From the NCBI RefSeq assembly GCF_000379625.1, contig NZ_KB903218.1, forward strand, positions 541,726 through 605,725: 64,000 nt of DNA, read 5' to 3'. The notes under the pieces were generated by a model. The model was not told the origin of the DNA and searched no databases. It worked only from the letters and a program-made list of their open reading frames with translations. Positions 9,285-17,750 of the stretch are shown here, piece after piece. The translations under genes were made by a program, and so were the position numbers. Numbering within the stretch: the first letter of the stretch is position 1; each line of letters begins with the position of its first letter. The stretch comes from Actinomycetospora chiangmaiensis DSM 45062 (GTDB lineage Bacteria > Actinomycetota > Actinomycetes > Mycobacteriales > Pseudonocardiaceae).

Positions 9285-10883
9285 TCAGTTCTCGCGGTGC
9301 TCCGCGCCGTAGCTGTCGCCCGACCCGTCGGTGACGGGCTCGAACCACCCCGCGACCGGGGCCTTGGACGACCGGCTTCGCGTGGCGCTCGCCTCCTGCG
9401 GCTCGACCGGCGTCCCACCCACGGCCTCCTCGGGCACCTCCGGGATGGGCGCCGAAGGCGTGAACAGATCCGACCCGCGGGCGGGTGCCGGGGCGGGGCG
9501 CGGCGTGCGCATGGTCCCGGCCAGACCGGGGTGGCTCGCCGGGGCGCCCGACGACGGGTCGGCGGGCTCCTCGGCGTCAACCGGGGACGGCGCCGGGCGC
9601 GGGGTGGGGCGGGCCGCCGGCGGCGGGCCGGACGGAGACCCCGCCGACGACGGAGCCGCGGAGGACGGCTGCGGCGACGACGGAGCGGAGGACGGCTGCG
9701 GCGACGACGGAGCGGAGGACGGCTGCGGCGACGACGGAGCGGAGGACGGCTGCGCCGACGGGTGCACGGCGGGCTGAGGCGCGGAGGCCGGGCCGGTCTG
9801 GCTCGTGCCGTGGTCGGCCGGGGGCGTCCCGGGGTCGGCGTCGGCGGTGGTCGGGGTGCCGCCCACCGCGGCCTCGTCCACGTCGACCGCGGCGGCCTCT
9901 GCCACCCCGTGGGCCGTGCGCGCGGCGTCCGGGGTGGGCGTCAGAGCGGTGTCGCCCTCGTCCGGGGCGTCCGACGCGTCGGCGCCGGTCGGGGTGCCGC
10001 CGACCGCGGCCTCGTCGACGCCGGCCGGACCGGGGTCGGGCCGGGCGGGGACGGGCTGCGCCGCGACGGACTGCGCGGGGACGGCCGGAGGGGCCACGTC
10101 CGCGGGCGAGACGGGTGCCTCGGCGTCGTCGGGGTCGGCGCCGGTGGGCGTCCCGCCCACGGCGGCCTCGTCGACCCCGGCCGGGCCGGGATCGGGCTGG
10201 TCGGCCTCGACGGTGCCCGCGTCCCGCTCACCGGGCGTCGGCGCCTCGTCGGCATCCGGGGTACGGACGACGGGCACGGCCTCGGTCGGCAGGTCGGCGG
10301 TGTGCTCCGGGACAGCGAACGGGCCCGACCCGGCCGCGGCCGCGCCGAACCCGACGGCCGCCGCACCCCCCGCCGCGCCCGCGGCGAGCCCGGCCGTCTG
10401 CGGGGAGAGCCGGACCCCGGCCTGGGCGACCACCTGCTGGCCGTGCTCGTCGAGCAGCGCGTGCCGCCCGGTGGGCGCGTCGTCGGCGAACGGCTCGGGG
10501 GCGAAGCCCGGGGGAGGGGTGGGCACCGCGCGCGTCGGCGCGTCGGACCCCGCCACCGCGGCCTCCGAGGGCAGCCGTCGGAACAGCGCGGTGAGGATCA
10601 GCACCCACGACACGACGGTGAGGGCCGCCACCACGAGGGCGATCACCGTCGCCACCGTGACGGCCGTCTGCGGGCTCCCACCGCCCTGCACGATCGACGA
10701 CGGGATCACGTTGACCAGGGCGCCGGCGATGATGGCGACGAGCTGGAGCGCCAGGCCCCAGAAGGCCGGGGTGGCCACGTCGGGCTGCACCTTGCGCCGC
10801 TGGACGGCCAGGACCAGGCCCACGACGACGGCGACGCCCGCCGGCAGGAAGGCGAACGCGAACCGCAGACCGGACTCGACCAT
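9285..10883 (-). CDS. Membrane protein with long Pro/Ala/Ser-rich repetitive tail
   Basis: 532 residues. There are three hydrophobic segments within the first about 115 residues (FAFAFLPAGVAVVVGLVLAV, then two more), and the remainder is low-complexity and presumably extracytoplasmic or disordered. The tail contains four copies of a VDEAAVGGTPTGAD-like motif (the last is EEAVGGTPV) and a tandem array of QPSSAPSSP encoded by 27-bp DNA repeats at 9651-9761. No enzyme domain is recognisable. Such tails in actinomycetes often span the cell wall, but that is inference. The start ATG 10883 is close to the divergent FhuF-like gene. Confidence 0.7.
   Translation of the reverse strand: MVESGLRFAFAFLPAGVAVVVGLVLAVQRRKVQPDVATPAFWGLALQLVAIIAGALVNVIPSSIVQGGGSPQTAVTVATVIALVVAALTVVSWVLILTALFRRLPSEAAVAGSDAPTRAVPTPPPGFAPEPFADDAPTGRHALLDEHGQQVVAQAGVRLSPQTAGLAAGAAGGAAAVGFGAAAAGSGPFAVPEHTADLPTEAVPVVRTPDADEAPTPGERDAGTVEADQPDPGPAGVDEAAVGGTPTGADPDDAEAPVSPADVAPPAVPAQSVAAQPVPARPDPGPAGVDEAAVGGTPTGADASDAPDEGDTALTPTPDAARTAHGVAEAAAVDVDEAAVGGTPTTADADPGTPPADHGTSQTGPASAPQPAVHPSAQPSSAPSSPQPSSAPSSPQPSSAPSSPQPSSAAPSSAGSPSGPPPAARPTPRPAPSPVDAEEPADPSSGAPASHPGLAGTMRTPRPAPAPARGSDLFTPSAPIPEVPEEAVGGTPVEPQEASATRSRSSKAPVAGWFEPVTDGSGDSYGAEHREN
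9651..9761. repeat. 27-bp tandem repeat, about four units, within a CDS
   Basis: Units beginning CGGAGCGGAGGACGGCTGCG start at 9681, 9708 and 9735. A first unit at 9651 carries a 3-bp insertion. Unit length is a multiple of three, so copy-number change keeps frame; read on the minus strand it codes for PQPSSAPSS-type repeats. Confidence 0.85.
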
Positions 10884-10953
10884 GCGCCGAATTTAACGAA
10901 TGGGTACGACAGCCACCGACGTGTGGTCCCGCCCGGTCCGGGACGATGGCCCC

Positions 10954-11667
10954 ATGGCACCGATCCCGACGGCCGCGGAGGCGCTCGCCGACGTCGACTC
11001 GCTGGGCGGCTTCTTCGTCCTCGCCACGGGTCCGGTCGAGGGCGCCGACCCGTCCTGGCGGCCGCTACCGGAGTTCTCGGGCACGGTTCTCGACGAGCGG
11101 ATCGATGCCATCGCCCGCCAGCTCGGCGCCACGCGCCGCGTCGCCGGCTCGCTCCTGGGGCTCTCGGTGTCGGCGCGGATCACGGGCCTCGTGCTGGGGG
11201 CGGCGGCCCTGCACGGTCTGGTGCCCCGCCTGCACGACCGGGTCCACTGGCGGCCCTGGTCCGGGGGACCGGCGCCGCTGTGGGTCGAGCGCCCCGAGGC
11301 GTTGCCCCACGACGACCTGGGGGCCACCGCCACCGCCGAGATCGCCCGCACCCTGGAGCCCGTCCTCGGCGCGATCGGCCGCCAGGCGAGCGTCTCCGGG
11401 ACGGTCCTGCGCGGCAACGTCGCCTCGTCGGTCGGCGGCGCGCTGCGGATGATCCTCACCGACCGCCCGGGGACCGCCGCCCGCGCGGCCGACGTCGCCC
11501 GGTCCGTCGTCGGGAACCCGCCGTTCGCGGGGCTGGGGGAGTTCGTGCCCGAGCCGCGGCACCCGACCGGGATCGGGTTCCGGCGCCGGACGTGCTGCCT
11601 CTTCTACCAGGTGCCCGGCGGCGGGACCTGCGGCGACTGCGTGCTCGCGACCGTCGACTCAGGGTAG
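10954..11667 (+). CDS. FhuF-like (2Fe-2S) protein, possible siderophore-iron reductase
   Basis: About 237 residues. The C-terminus RRTCCLFYQVPGGGTCGDCVL has the CC-(10)-CxxC arrangement of FhuF, the ferric-siderophore reductase whose [2Fe-2S] cluster uses these cysteines. The rest fits the loosely conserved FhuF-like body (RVAGSLLGLSVSARITGLVLG, RGNVASSVGGALRMI). ATG 10954 is chosen because GACGAT lies 6 nt upstream, like other leaderless starts here. ATG 10900 would add 18 residues. No siderophore genes are adjacent. Confidence 0.78.
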   Translation: MAPIPTAAEALADVDSLGGFFVLATGPVEGADPSWRPLPEFSGTVLDERIDAIARQLGATRRVAGSLLGLSVSARITGLVLGAAALHGLVPRLHDRVHWRPWSGGPAPLWVERPEALPHDDLGATATAEIARTLEPVLGAIGRQASVSGTVLRGNVASSVGGALRMILTDRPGTAARAADVARSVVGNPPFAGLGEFVPEPRHPTGIGFRRRTCCLFYQVPGGGTCGDCVLATVDSG

Positions 11668-12372
11668 GGGCGGCCAGGCGAGCAGCAGGTTCGCCGCGAG
11701 GATCAGCGAGATCACGCCGATCAGCGCGAAGAGTGCGACGACGGCGCCGGCCGGCACGCCGGTGAGGTGCTCGACCTGGTCGGGGTCCGAGGTCGGGGCG
11801 CCCCGACGCTGCAGGCGGGAGCGCTTCTGCGCCATCTCCAGCACCGTCCTGAGGCCGCCGACGATGAGGAACCACGTCACGAAGCAGGCGAAGGCGTACT
11901 GCGTGGTCACCGACCCGTAGGCGATGACGAGCGCGACGACGGCGCCGGTCAGCACCACGGAGACGACGCCGAAGACGTTGCGGATCAGCACGAGCGTGCC
12001 GAGCAGCACCATGATCGCCAGCCCGAGCATCGTCGGGACCGCCCCGCCTGCCACCAGCGCGGCCGCGCCCAGCCCCAGCAGGGGCGGCGTGGGGTAGCCG
12101 GCGAAGGCCGTGAACGCCATGCCGGGTCCGGTCGGGCGCCCCTTGGACAGGGTCACGCCGGAGGTGTCGGAGTGCAGCCGGATGCGGGTCATCGTCCGGC
12201 CGGTGGCGATCGCGACGAGCGCGTGCCCGCCCTCGTGGGCGATCGTGACGACGTTGCGCGCCACCCGCCACGTCGTGTCGAAGGCGATCACGAGCAGCGC
12301 GACGAGACCGGCGCAGACGACCAGGGCGACCTGGGTCTGGTCGGCGGTGAGGTCACCGAGTGGTTCGAGCAC
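11659..12372 (-). CDS. M50-family membrane metallopeptidase
   Basis: 237 residues with about six hydrophobic segments. The HEGGH motif (HExxH type) at about residue 42 provides the zinc ligands and catalytic Glu of site-2-protease-like intramembrane peptidases. FxGYPTPPLLGLGAA further down fits the 'B-type' actinobacterial M50 proteins of unknown substrate. The start GTG 12372 (VLEPLGDLTADQ) is chosen over the long upstream extension, which runs antisense into the MFS gene. It is divergent from the MFS gene with a 28-base gap and overlaps the 3' end of the FhuF-like gene by 9 bases. Confidence 0.8.
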   Translation of the reverse strand: MLEPLGDLTADQTQVALVVCAGLVALLVIAFDTTWRVARNVVTIAHEGGHALVAIATGRTMTRIRLHSDTSGVTLSKGRPTGPGMAFTAFAGYPTPPLLGLGAAALVAGGAVPTMLGLAIMVLLGTLVLIRNVFGVVSVVLTGAVVALVIAYGSVTTQYAFACFVTWFLIVGGLRTVLEMAQKRSRLQRRGAPTSDPDQVEHLTGVPAGAVVALFALIGVISLILAANLLLAWPPLP

Positions 12373-12386
12373 AGTGCCCCTGACCG

Positions 12387-12392
12387 TAGCGT
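12387..12392 (+). promoter_or_regulatory. TAGCGT -10 box of a leaderless MFS transcript
   Basis: TAGCGT ends 8 nt before GTG 12401. The same hexamer stands 7-8 nt before starts at 18752, 32071 and 33537, which supports a shared sigma-factor -10 and leaderless mRNAs. Confidence 0.5.
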
Positions 12393-12400
12393 GGGACCCT

Positions 12401-13846
12401 GTGACGACCGAGCTGCGGATGCGCACCCCCGCCGGCCGGTGGGTGCTGGCCACGACGGTGCTCGGGTCGGGCCTCGCGATGCTCGACTCGACCGTGGTCA
12501 ACGTCGCGCTCGAACGCATCGGGTCGGACTTCGGCGCCGCGTTCGCCGACCTGCAGTGGACCATCAACGCCTACACGCTCACGCTGGCGGGCTTCATCCT
12601 GCTCGGCGGCTCCCTGGGGGACCGGTTCGGCCGCCGCCGCGTCTTCCTCGTCGGGGTGGTCTGGTTCGCGCTCGCGTCCGCGCTGTGCGGGCTGGCGCCG
12701 TCGGTCGAGGTGCTCATCGCGGCCCGCGCGCTGCAGGGCGTCGGCGGGGCCCTCCTGACGCCGGGCTCGCTCGCGCTGATCTCGGCGTCCTTCCACGGGG
12801 AGGACCGGGCCGCGGCGATCGGGGCCTGGTCGGGCCTCGCCGGGGTGGCGGGGGCGGTCGGCCCGTTCGTGGGCGGCTGGCTCGTGGAGTGGAACTGGCG
12901 GGCGGTGTTCCTGGTGAACCTGCCGGTCGCCGCAATAGTGGTGGCGTCCGCGCTCCGGCACGTCCCGGAGTCGCGGGATCCGTCGGCGGCGCCGCACCTC
13001 GACCTCCCCGGCACGGTGCTCGCGCTGCTCGGGCTCGGCGCGGTGACGTGGTCGCTGACCGAGGCCGGTGCCGCGGGCCCGTCCCCGGCGGTCCTGACGA
13101 CGGGCGCGGCCGGGGTGGTCGCGCTGGTCGCCTTCGTCCTGGTGGAACGCCGGTCGCGCTCGCCGCTGGTGCCGCCGGACCTGTTCGCGAACCCGCGGTT
13201 CAGCGCGCTCAACGGCGTGACGCTGCTGATGTACGCCGCGCTCGGGGTGCTGTTCGTGCTCCTGGTGCTCCAGCTGCAGGTCGTCGCCGGGTTCTCGCCC
13301 CTGCGCGCGGGGCTCTCCACGCTGCCCATCACGCTGGTGATGCTGCTGCTCTCGGCGCGCGCCGGACGGCTGGCGACGCGGATCGGTCCCCGGCTCCCGA
13401 TGACGGTCGGGCTCGTGGTGGCCGCGTCCGGGATGCTGCTGCTCCTGCGGGTCGGCCCCGGCGCGTCGTACTGGACCGATGTCCTGCCGGCCGTCCTGCT
13501 GTTCGCCCTCGGGCTCTCGGCGACGGTCGCCCCGCTCACCGCGACCGTGCTCGACGCCGCGGACGACCGGCACGCGGGCGTCGCCTCCGGGGTGAACAAC
13601 GCCGTCGCCCGCGCGGCCGGTCTGCTCGCCGTCGCCGTCATCCCGGCCGCGGCGGGCATCGCCGGGGCGGACTACACGAACCCGGTGGCGTTCTCGGCGG
13701 GCTACCACCGGGCCGTCGTCATCGCGGCGTGCCTGCTGCTGGGCGCGGCCGTGCTCACGGCGCTGCTGCTGCGCCCGTCGGCCCGGTTCGAGGTCCACGA
13801 GTGCTCCCACTGCGGCGTCACCGAACCCGCTCCGGACGCCCGGTGA
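12401..13846 (+). CDS. MFS drug exporter, DHA2 (EmrB/QacA) type
   Basis: 481 residues and about 14 predicted helices. Motif A (GSLGDRFGRRRVFLVG) follows helix 2; the antiporter motif C region (GLAGVAGAVGPFVGGWLVEWNWRAVFLVNLP) is in helix 5; LDSTVVNVALERI in helix 1 is a DHA2 hallmark. It is expected to exchange protons for a lipophilic drug or metabolite. The tail HECSHCGVTEP has an unusual HxCxxC. The start GTG 12401 is supported by the TAGCGT box; ATG 12419 is an alternative. Confidence 0.9.
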   Translation: MTTELRMRTPAGRWVLATTVLGSGLAMLDSTVVNVALERIGSDFGAAFADLQWTINAYTLTLAGFILLGGSLGDRFGRRRVFLVGVVWFALASALCGLAPSVEVLIAARALQGVGGALLTPGSLALISASFHGEDRAAAIGAWSGLAGVAGAVGPFVGGWLVEWNWRAVFLVNLPVAAIVVASALRHVPESRDPSAAPHLDLPGTVLALLGLGAVTWSLTEAGAAGPSPAVLTTGAAGVVALVAFVLVERRSRSPLVPPDLFANPRFSALNGVTLLMYAALGVLFVLLVLQLQVVAGFSPLRAGLSTLPITLVMLLLSARAGRLATRIGPRLPMTVGLVVAASGMLLLLRVGPGASYWTDVLPAVLLFALGLSATVAPLTATVLDAADDRHAGVASGVNNAVARAAGLLAVAVIPAAAGIAGADYTNPVAFSAGYHRAVVIAACLLLGAAVLTALLLRPSARFEVHECSHCGVTEPAPDAR

Positions 13847-13847
13847 C

Positions 13848-15341
13848 GTGTCAAGCGCGGGCAAGCGGGGGAAGTTCGTCTACGTGACCGATCCCGGAGA
13901 CACCCCGCCCACCGTCTTCGTCTTGTTCGGCGCGAGCGGCGACCTCGCGGCGCGTCTCGTGCTGCCGGCGTTCTTCCGGCTCGCGCAGGAGAAGCTCCTG
14001 CCCTCGGAGTGGCAGCTGATCGGCAGCGGCCGGCGGAAGCTCTCCGACGACGACTTCCGGGCCCACGTGCACGAGAAGCTCGACGAGTTCGGGCCGAAGC
14101 CCGAGGACGGGCCGTGGGAGGAGTTCGCGGCGCGGCTGCACTTCGCCGGCGACGGCTTCACCGTCGACGACCCGGGCGAGCTGGTGGACAAGGTCGCGCA
14201 GGCCGAGCAGGAGCTGGGCGGCGGCGACCCGTCGACGGTCCAGCGGGTCCACTACCTCGGGCTGCCGCCCACCACCTTCGAGGACTACACGAACGCCCTC
14301 GCCGCGCACGACCTCGTCGAGCGCAGCCGTGTGGTCTACGAGAAGCCGTTCGGCACCTCGCTGGAGTCCTTCCGGTCCCTCGACCAGGCCGTCCACCGGG
14401 TCTACGACGAGTCGGTCATCTACCGGATCGACCACTTCCTCGGGAAGGAGGCGACGCAGCAGCTGCGCGCGCTGCGCTTCGCCAACGGCCTGTTCGGCTC
14501 GAGCTGGGACCGCCACCACGTCGCCTCGGTGCAGATCGACGTGCCGGAGACGCTCGACGTCGCCGACCGCGCCGAGTTCTACGACCAGACCGGCGCCGTC
14601 CTCGACATGCTCGTCACGCACCTGTTCCAGGTCGCGGCCGAGATCGCGATGGAGCCGCCGAAGACCCTGGCCGCCGACGACATCGCGCAGGCCCGGGCCG
14701 ACGCGGTCAAGGCGTTCCGCCCGCTGACCACCGACGACATCGTCCGCGGGCAGTTCGAGGGCTACCGCGACATCGACGAGGTCGCCGACGACTCCGACAC
14801 CGAGACCTTCGTCGCGGCCCGGATGTTCGTCGACACCGACCGGTGGCGCGACGTGCCGTTCCTCATGCGCACCGGCAAGAAGATGGCCGAGAGCCACCAG
14901 AAGGTGTCGCTGATCATGCGCGACCCGCAGGGCGGCCCGTACTGCGCGCCGAACGAGTCGGGCGCCCCGGAGTGCGCCGACATCCCGCCGCGCGGCAACG
15001 TCATCCGGTTCGACCTCTCCGGCGACGGCGAGCTCGGGCTCTCGATGAACATCGAGCTGCCCGGCAGCCAGTCGCAGCTCACCACGCAGTGGACGACGAT
15101 CCCGCTGCACGACGTGCACGGCGGTGACCCGCTGCCGCCCTACGTCCGCCTGATCCACGACATCCTGCTCGGCGACCGGACGCTCTTCACCCGCCCCGAC
15201 GGGCTCGAGGAGGTCTGGGAGGCGGCGGGAGCGGCGCTCGACGGGTCGGCGCCGATCCGGCCCTACGCGCCGGGTTCCTGGGGCCCGCAGGAGGCGCTGC
15301 GCCTCGCCGAGCCGGTGGGGTGGACGCTAGGCGACCAGTGA
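13848..15341 (+). CDS. zwf: Glucose-6-phosphate dehydrogenase
   Basis: A 497-residue enzyme oxidising glucose-6-phosphate to 6-phosphogluconolactone with NADP+ (first step of the oxidative pentose-phosphate pathway). The nucleotide-binding GASGDLAARLVLPAFF is near residue 28, EKPFG at about 166, and the substrate/catalytic motif YRIDHFLGKE at about 193. The C-terminal half (PPRGNVIRFDL, LPPYVRLIHDILLGD) is intact. It is not linked here to opcA, tal or tkt, so this may be a second or stand-alone copy. The start GTG 13848 is one base after the MFS stop; a GTG 12 codons later is also possible. Confidence 0.93.
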   Translation: MSSAGKRGKFVYVTDPGDTPPTVFVLFGASGDLAARLVLPAFFRLAQEKLLPSEWQLIGSGRRKLSDDDFRAHVHEKLDEFGPKPEDGPWEEFAARLHFAGDGFTVDDPGELVDKVAQAEQELGGGDPSTVQRVHYLGLPPTTFEDYTNALAAHDLVERSRVVYEKPFGTSLESFRSLDQAVHRVYDESVIYRIDHFLGKEATQQLRALRFANGLFGSSWDRHHVASVQIDVPETLDVADRAEFYDQTGAVLDMLVTHLFQVAAEIAMEPPKTLAADDIAQARADAVKAFRPLTTDDIVRGQFEGYRDIDEVADDSDTETFVAARMFVDTDRWRDVPFLMRTGKKMAESHQKVSLIMRDPQGGPYCAPNESGAPECADIPPRGNVIRFDLSGDGELGLSMNIELPGSQSQLTTQWTTIPLHDVHGGDPLPPYVRLIHDILLGDRTLFTRPDGLEEVWEAAGAALDGSAPIRPYAPGSWGPQEALRLAEPVGWTLGDQ

Positions 15342-15647
15342 CGGCGCCCGGTCGGGGTGGACCCAGCTGGTGACCGGCAGGTCCTCGCCCGGCGGCGGCC
15401 AGAGCGGCGAGTCCTCGGGGTGGTCGTCGTCGACGATGCGGTGGGCGAGGGCCGTCGCCTCCTCCCGCAGCGGCGTCGGCACCGACTGGGGGTCGACGGC
15501 GATGCTCGTCAACCCGTTGGTGACGACGTTGACCGCGGCGTCGCAGAGTTCGGCGTGGCGGCCGGTCCGGCGACGGGTCAGCACGATCGTGCGGGCGGCC
15601 AGCAACAGGCTGGTGACGGCCTGCCCGTGACGGGTTCCGGTGCGCAT
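15327..15647 (-). CDS. Hypothetical protein
   Basis: 106 residues starting MRTGTRHGQAVTSLLLAARTIVL and ending HPDRAPSLVA. No family is recognised. The start ATG 15647 is supported by GGAGG 6 nt upstream (CTGGAGGTGCGAG). It has an Ala/Val-rich first half and an acidic second half (IVDDDHPEDSPLWPPPGED). Its 3' end overlaps the zwf 3' end by 15 bases, convergent. Confidence 0.5.
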   Translation of the reverse strand: MRTGTRHGQAVTSLLLAARTIVLTRRRTGRHAELCDAAVNVVTNGLTSIAVDPQSVPTPLREEATALAHRIVDDDHPEDSPLWPPPGEDLPVTSWVHPDRAPSLVA

Positions 15648-15736
15648 CTCGCACCTCCAGACGGTTCGCGGGGAGCACCCCGAGGGTGCCCGCCACGCTC
15701 CGACCTGTCCCGGTGACGCCGATCGCGCGGCGGCCG

Positions 15737-16369
15737 TCACACCGCCAGGGCCGGCCACAGGGTGGCGACGACGTCCTCGGCCAGCCGCCCGCGGTCGTGC
15801 TCGTCGCGCAGGAACGCGGCGTAGTAGGCGCCGAAGCACAGGGTGGCCACGGTGTGCCGGTCGACGTCGGCCCGGACGGCCCCACGGTCCTGCAACTCGG
15901 CCAGGGTGTTCTCCACGAGCCGGACCCGGGGCTCGACGGCGTGGGACTTCACGTGGGCGAGCAGCTCCGGGGTGCGCAGCGTCTCGCCCATGAAGTTGCC
16001 CATGAGGACCATCGCGTCCGGGTTGAAGTAGCAGGGGTCGACCCGGCGCACGGCCTCGGTGAGCGCCGCACGCGGCGGCATCGTCGCCAGCGGCGCGGTG
16101 GGGTAGCTGGCCTGCTGGCGGCGGAAGCCCCAGTCGAGGGCGTCGATCGTGAGGTCGAGCTTGTTCGCCCAGCGCCGGTAGATGGTGGGCCGGGAGACCC
16201 CCGCATCGCTCGCGATCTCGCCCAGGGACATGGCGGAGTACCCGTCGAGGACCAGTCGCCGGCGGGTGGCCTCGATGATCGACTCGTCGAGCGCGGGGTC
16301 CCGGGGGCGGCCGCCCCGCGAGGCGGTCTCCTCGCCCCCCGCCGTCCCGACGGGCGCGGTGTCGGTCAT
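15737..16369 (-). CDS. TetR/AcrR-family transcriptional regulator
   Basis: About 210 residues. The N-terminal DNA-binding domain is clear: IIEATRRRLVLDGYSAMSLGEIASDAGVSRPTIYRRWANK, with the helix-turn-helix at about residues 40-60. The rest is a ligand-binding C-domain. The start ATG 16369 (MTDTAP) is chosen; GTG 16387 adds six residues. It is divergent from the lyase/nitroreductase pair across a 120-base gap containing a 7-bp-arm dyad at the promoter, so it is very likely their repressor. The inducer would then be a nitroaromatic acid (inference). Confidence 0.9.
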   Translation of the reverse strand: MTDTAPVGTAGGEETASRGGRPRDPALDESIIEATRRRLVLDGYSAMSLGEIASDAGVSRPTIYRRWANKLDLTIDALDWGFRRQQASYPTAPLATMPPRAALTEAVRRVDPCYFNPDAMVLMGNFMGETLRTPELLAHVKSHAVEPRVRLVENTLAELQDRGAVRADVDRHTVATLCFGAYYAAFLRDEHDRGRLAEDVVATLWPALAV

Positions 16370-16404
16370 GCGCCCAGTGTCCCGCACCGGACGCGACCCG
16401 TGAA

Positions 16405-16448
16405 GTTACGTTACAGCTATTGCACGTAACCGAACTCCGGCCTAGCGT
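16405..16448 (+). promoter_or_regulatory. Promoter and dyad operator between tetR and the nitrobenzoate genes
   Basis: TTGCAC (16420-16425) and TAGCGT (16443-16448) are spaced by exactly 17 bp. The dyad GTTACGT (16405-16411) / ACGTAAC (16424-16430) overlaps the -35. TetR binding there would block RNA polymerase. Confidence 0.65.
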
Positions 16449-16488
16449 CGTCGGCGGTAGGAGAGGACACGTCGCGCAGGAGGCAGCG

Positions 16489-17022
16489 ATGAGCTACACG
16501 GCCGAGGACCTGATCGAGCGCAGCATCCCGTTCGTCCGGGACATCCGGAACCGCACGGCGGGCACCGACCTCGAGACCTGGCTCAACACGACCCACGGCC
16601 CGGGCTCGCCCCTCTACGACGACCTCGCGGCGATGATCACCGAGGGCGTCCGGGACGGCTGGGCGGCGAACATCGAGGTCGACGGGCCGCACTACCGGCG
16701 CAGCCGCATCGCGGAGCCCCAGGAGCGCCTCGAGTGGTTCAGCATCACCGCCGTGTACATGGACAGCCAGGAGCCCTTCCGCGGGCAGTACCACCAGCAC
16801 CCCTACGGCGAGCTGAACCTCGTCGTCCCCCTGGAGCCCGGCGCCGTGCTGCGCGGGCCCAACGGCTGGTGCGCGGCCGGGTGGACCGCCCCCGCCCCGG
16901 CGAGCCACCACTACCCGGAGTCGAAGGGCGGCCCCGTGATCGCGCTGTTCTACCTGCCGGCCGGCCGCATCTCCTACGACATCACCGCCCCCGACCAGGA
17001 GCGCGAGGTCGTCGCGTCGTGA
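16489..17022 (+). CDS. Probable 4-hydroxylaminobenzoate lyase (PnbB-like, DUF4863)
   Basis: A 177-residue cupin-like protein. PFVRDIRNRTAGTDLETWLNTTHGPGSPLYDDL and the metal-binding-type stretch YHQHPYGELNLVVPLEPGA match my recollection of the hydroxylaminobenzoate lyase family, which converts 4-hydroxylaminobenzoate to protocatechuate plus ammonia. An ideal GGAGG sits 6 nt before ATG 16489. The stop overlaps the nitroreductase GTG (GTGA), so the two are translationally coupled, exactly the pnbA/pnbB pairing needed for 4-nitrobenzoate catabolism. The protocatechuate ring-cleavage genes are not in the window. Confidence 0.72.
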   Translation: MSYTAEDLIERSIPFVRDIRNRTAGTDLETWLNTTHGPGSPLYDDLAAMITEGVRDGWAANIEVDGPHYRRSRIAEPQERLEWFSITAVYMDSQEPFRGQYHQHPYGELNLVVPLEPGAVLRGPNGWCAAGWTAPAPASHHYPESKGGPVIALFYLPAGRISYDITAPDQEREVVAS

Positions 17023-17744
17023 GCACCGCGACGGCCCCGGACCGGGTCGGGCCCGGGAGCCGCCGCCGGCTCGACGTCGACGAGGCGATGGCCACCCGGC
17101 GCAGCGTCCGGGCCTACCTGCCCCGCCCCGTCCCGCGCGAGGACGTCGAGGAGATCCTGGCGCTGGCGGCCCGGACGGCGAGCAACTCCAACACCCAGCC
17201 GTGGCACGTCCACGTCGTCACCGGCGCGGCGAAGCGGGACCTCACGGAGGCCCTCTGGGAGGCGCTGGCGGCCGACGACCGGACCACCCCGGAGTACCCC
17301 TACCAGCCCGATCCCGACGACTGGTCCGAGCCGCTGCGCTCCCGGCGCCGCCGGTTCGGCGAGGAGCTCTACGGGTCGACCCTCGGCGTCGAGGCCTCCG
17401 ACACGGCGGGGCGGCTGGCCCACCACCGCCGCAACTACGCGTTCTTCGGGGCGCCGGTCGGGCTGGTCCTCACCGTCGACCGGCAGGCGCTCGGCGGCGG
17501 GCTCGTGGACGCCGGGGCGTTCCTGCAGGCGATCGTCCTGCTCGCCCGGGCCCGCGGGCTCGACACCTGCCCCCAGGCGTCGTTCCTCGACTTCCACCCG
17601 GTCGTCCGCCGCCACCTGCGCATCCCGGCCGAGCAGATGATGGTGTGCGGCGTCGCCCTCGGGTACGCGGACGAGGAGCACGCCCTCGACGACCTGCGGA
17701 CCGAGCGCGAACCGGTCGCGGGGTTCACCACCTTCCACGTCTGA
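17019..17744 (+). CDS. Nitroreductase, probably nitrobenzoate-type
   Basis: 241 residues of the FMN-dependent NfsB/FRP superfamily. RRSVRAYLPRPVPREDVEEIL with ASNSNTQPWHVHV is the FMN-binding signature; DAGAFLQAIVLLARARGLDTCPQASF and the C-terminal GVALGYADEEHALDDLRTEREP fit the NADPH-dependent group that reduces nitroaromatics to hydroxylamines. The coupling with the upstream lyase suggests the substrate is 4-nitrobenzoate or a close relative (inference). There is a 6-base gap to the convergent PLP gene. Confidence 0.85.
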   Translation: MSTATAPDRVGPGSRRRLDVDEAMATRRSVRAYLPRPVPREDVEEILALAARTASNSNTQPWHVHVVTGAAKRDLTEALWEALAADDRTTPEYPYQPDPDDWSEPLRSRRRRFGEELYGSTLGVEASDTAGRLAHHRRNYAFFGAPVGLVLTVDRQALGGGLVDAGAFLQAIVLLARARGLDTCPQASFLDFHPVVRRHLRIPAEQMMVCGVALGYADEEHALDDLRTEREPVAGFTTFHV

Positions 17745-17750
17745 GGAGGC

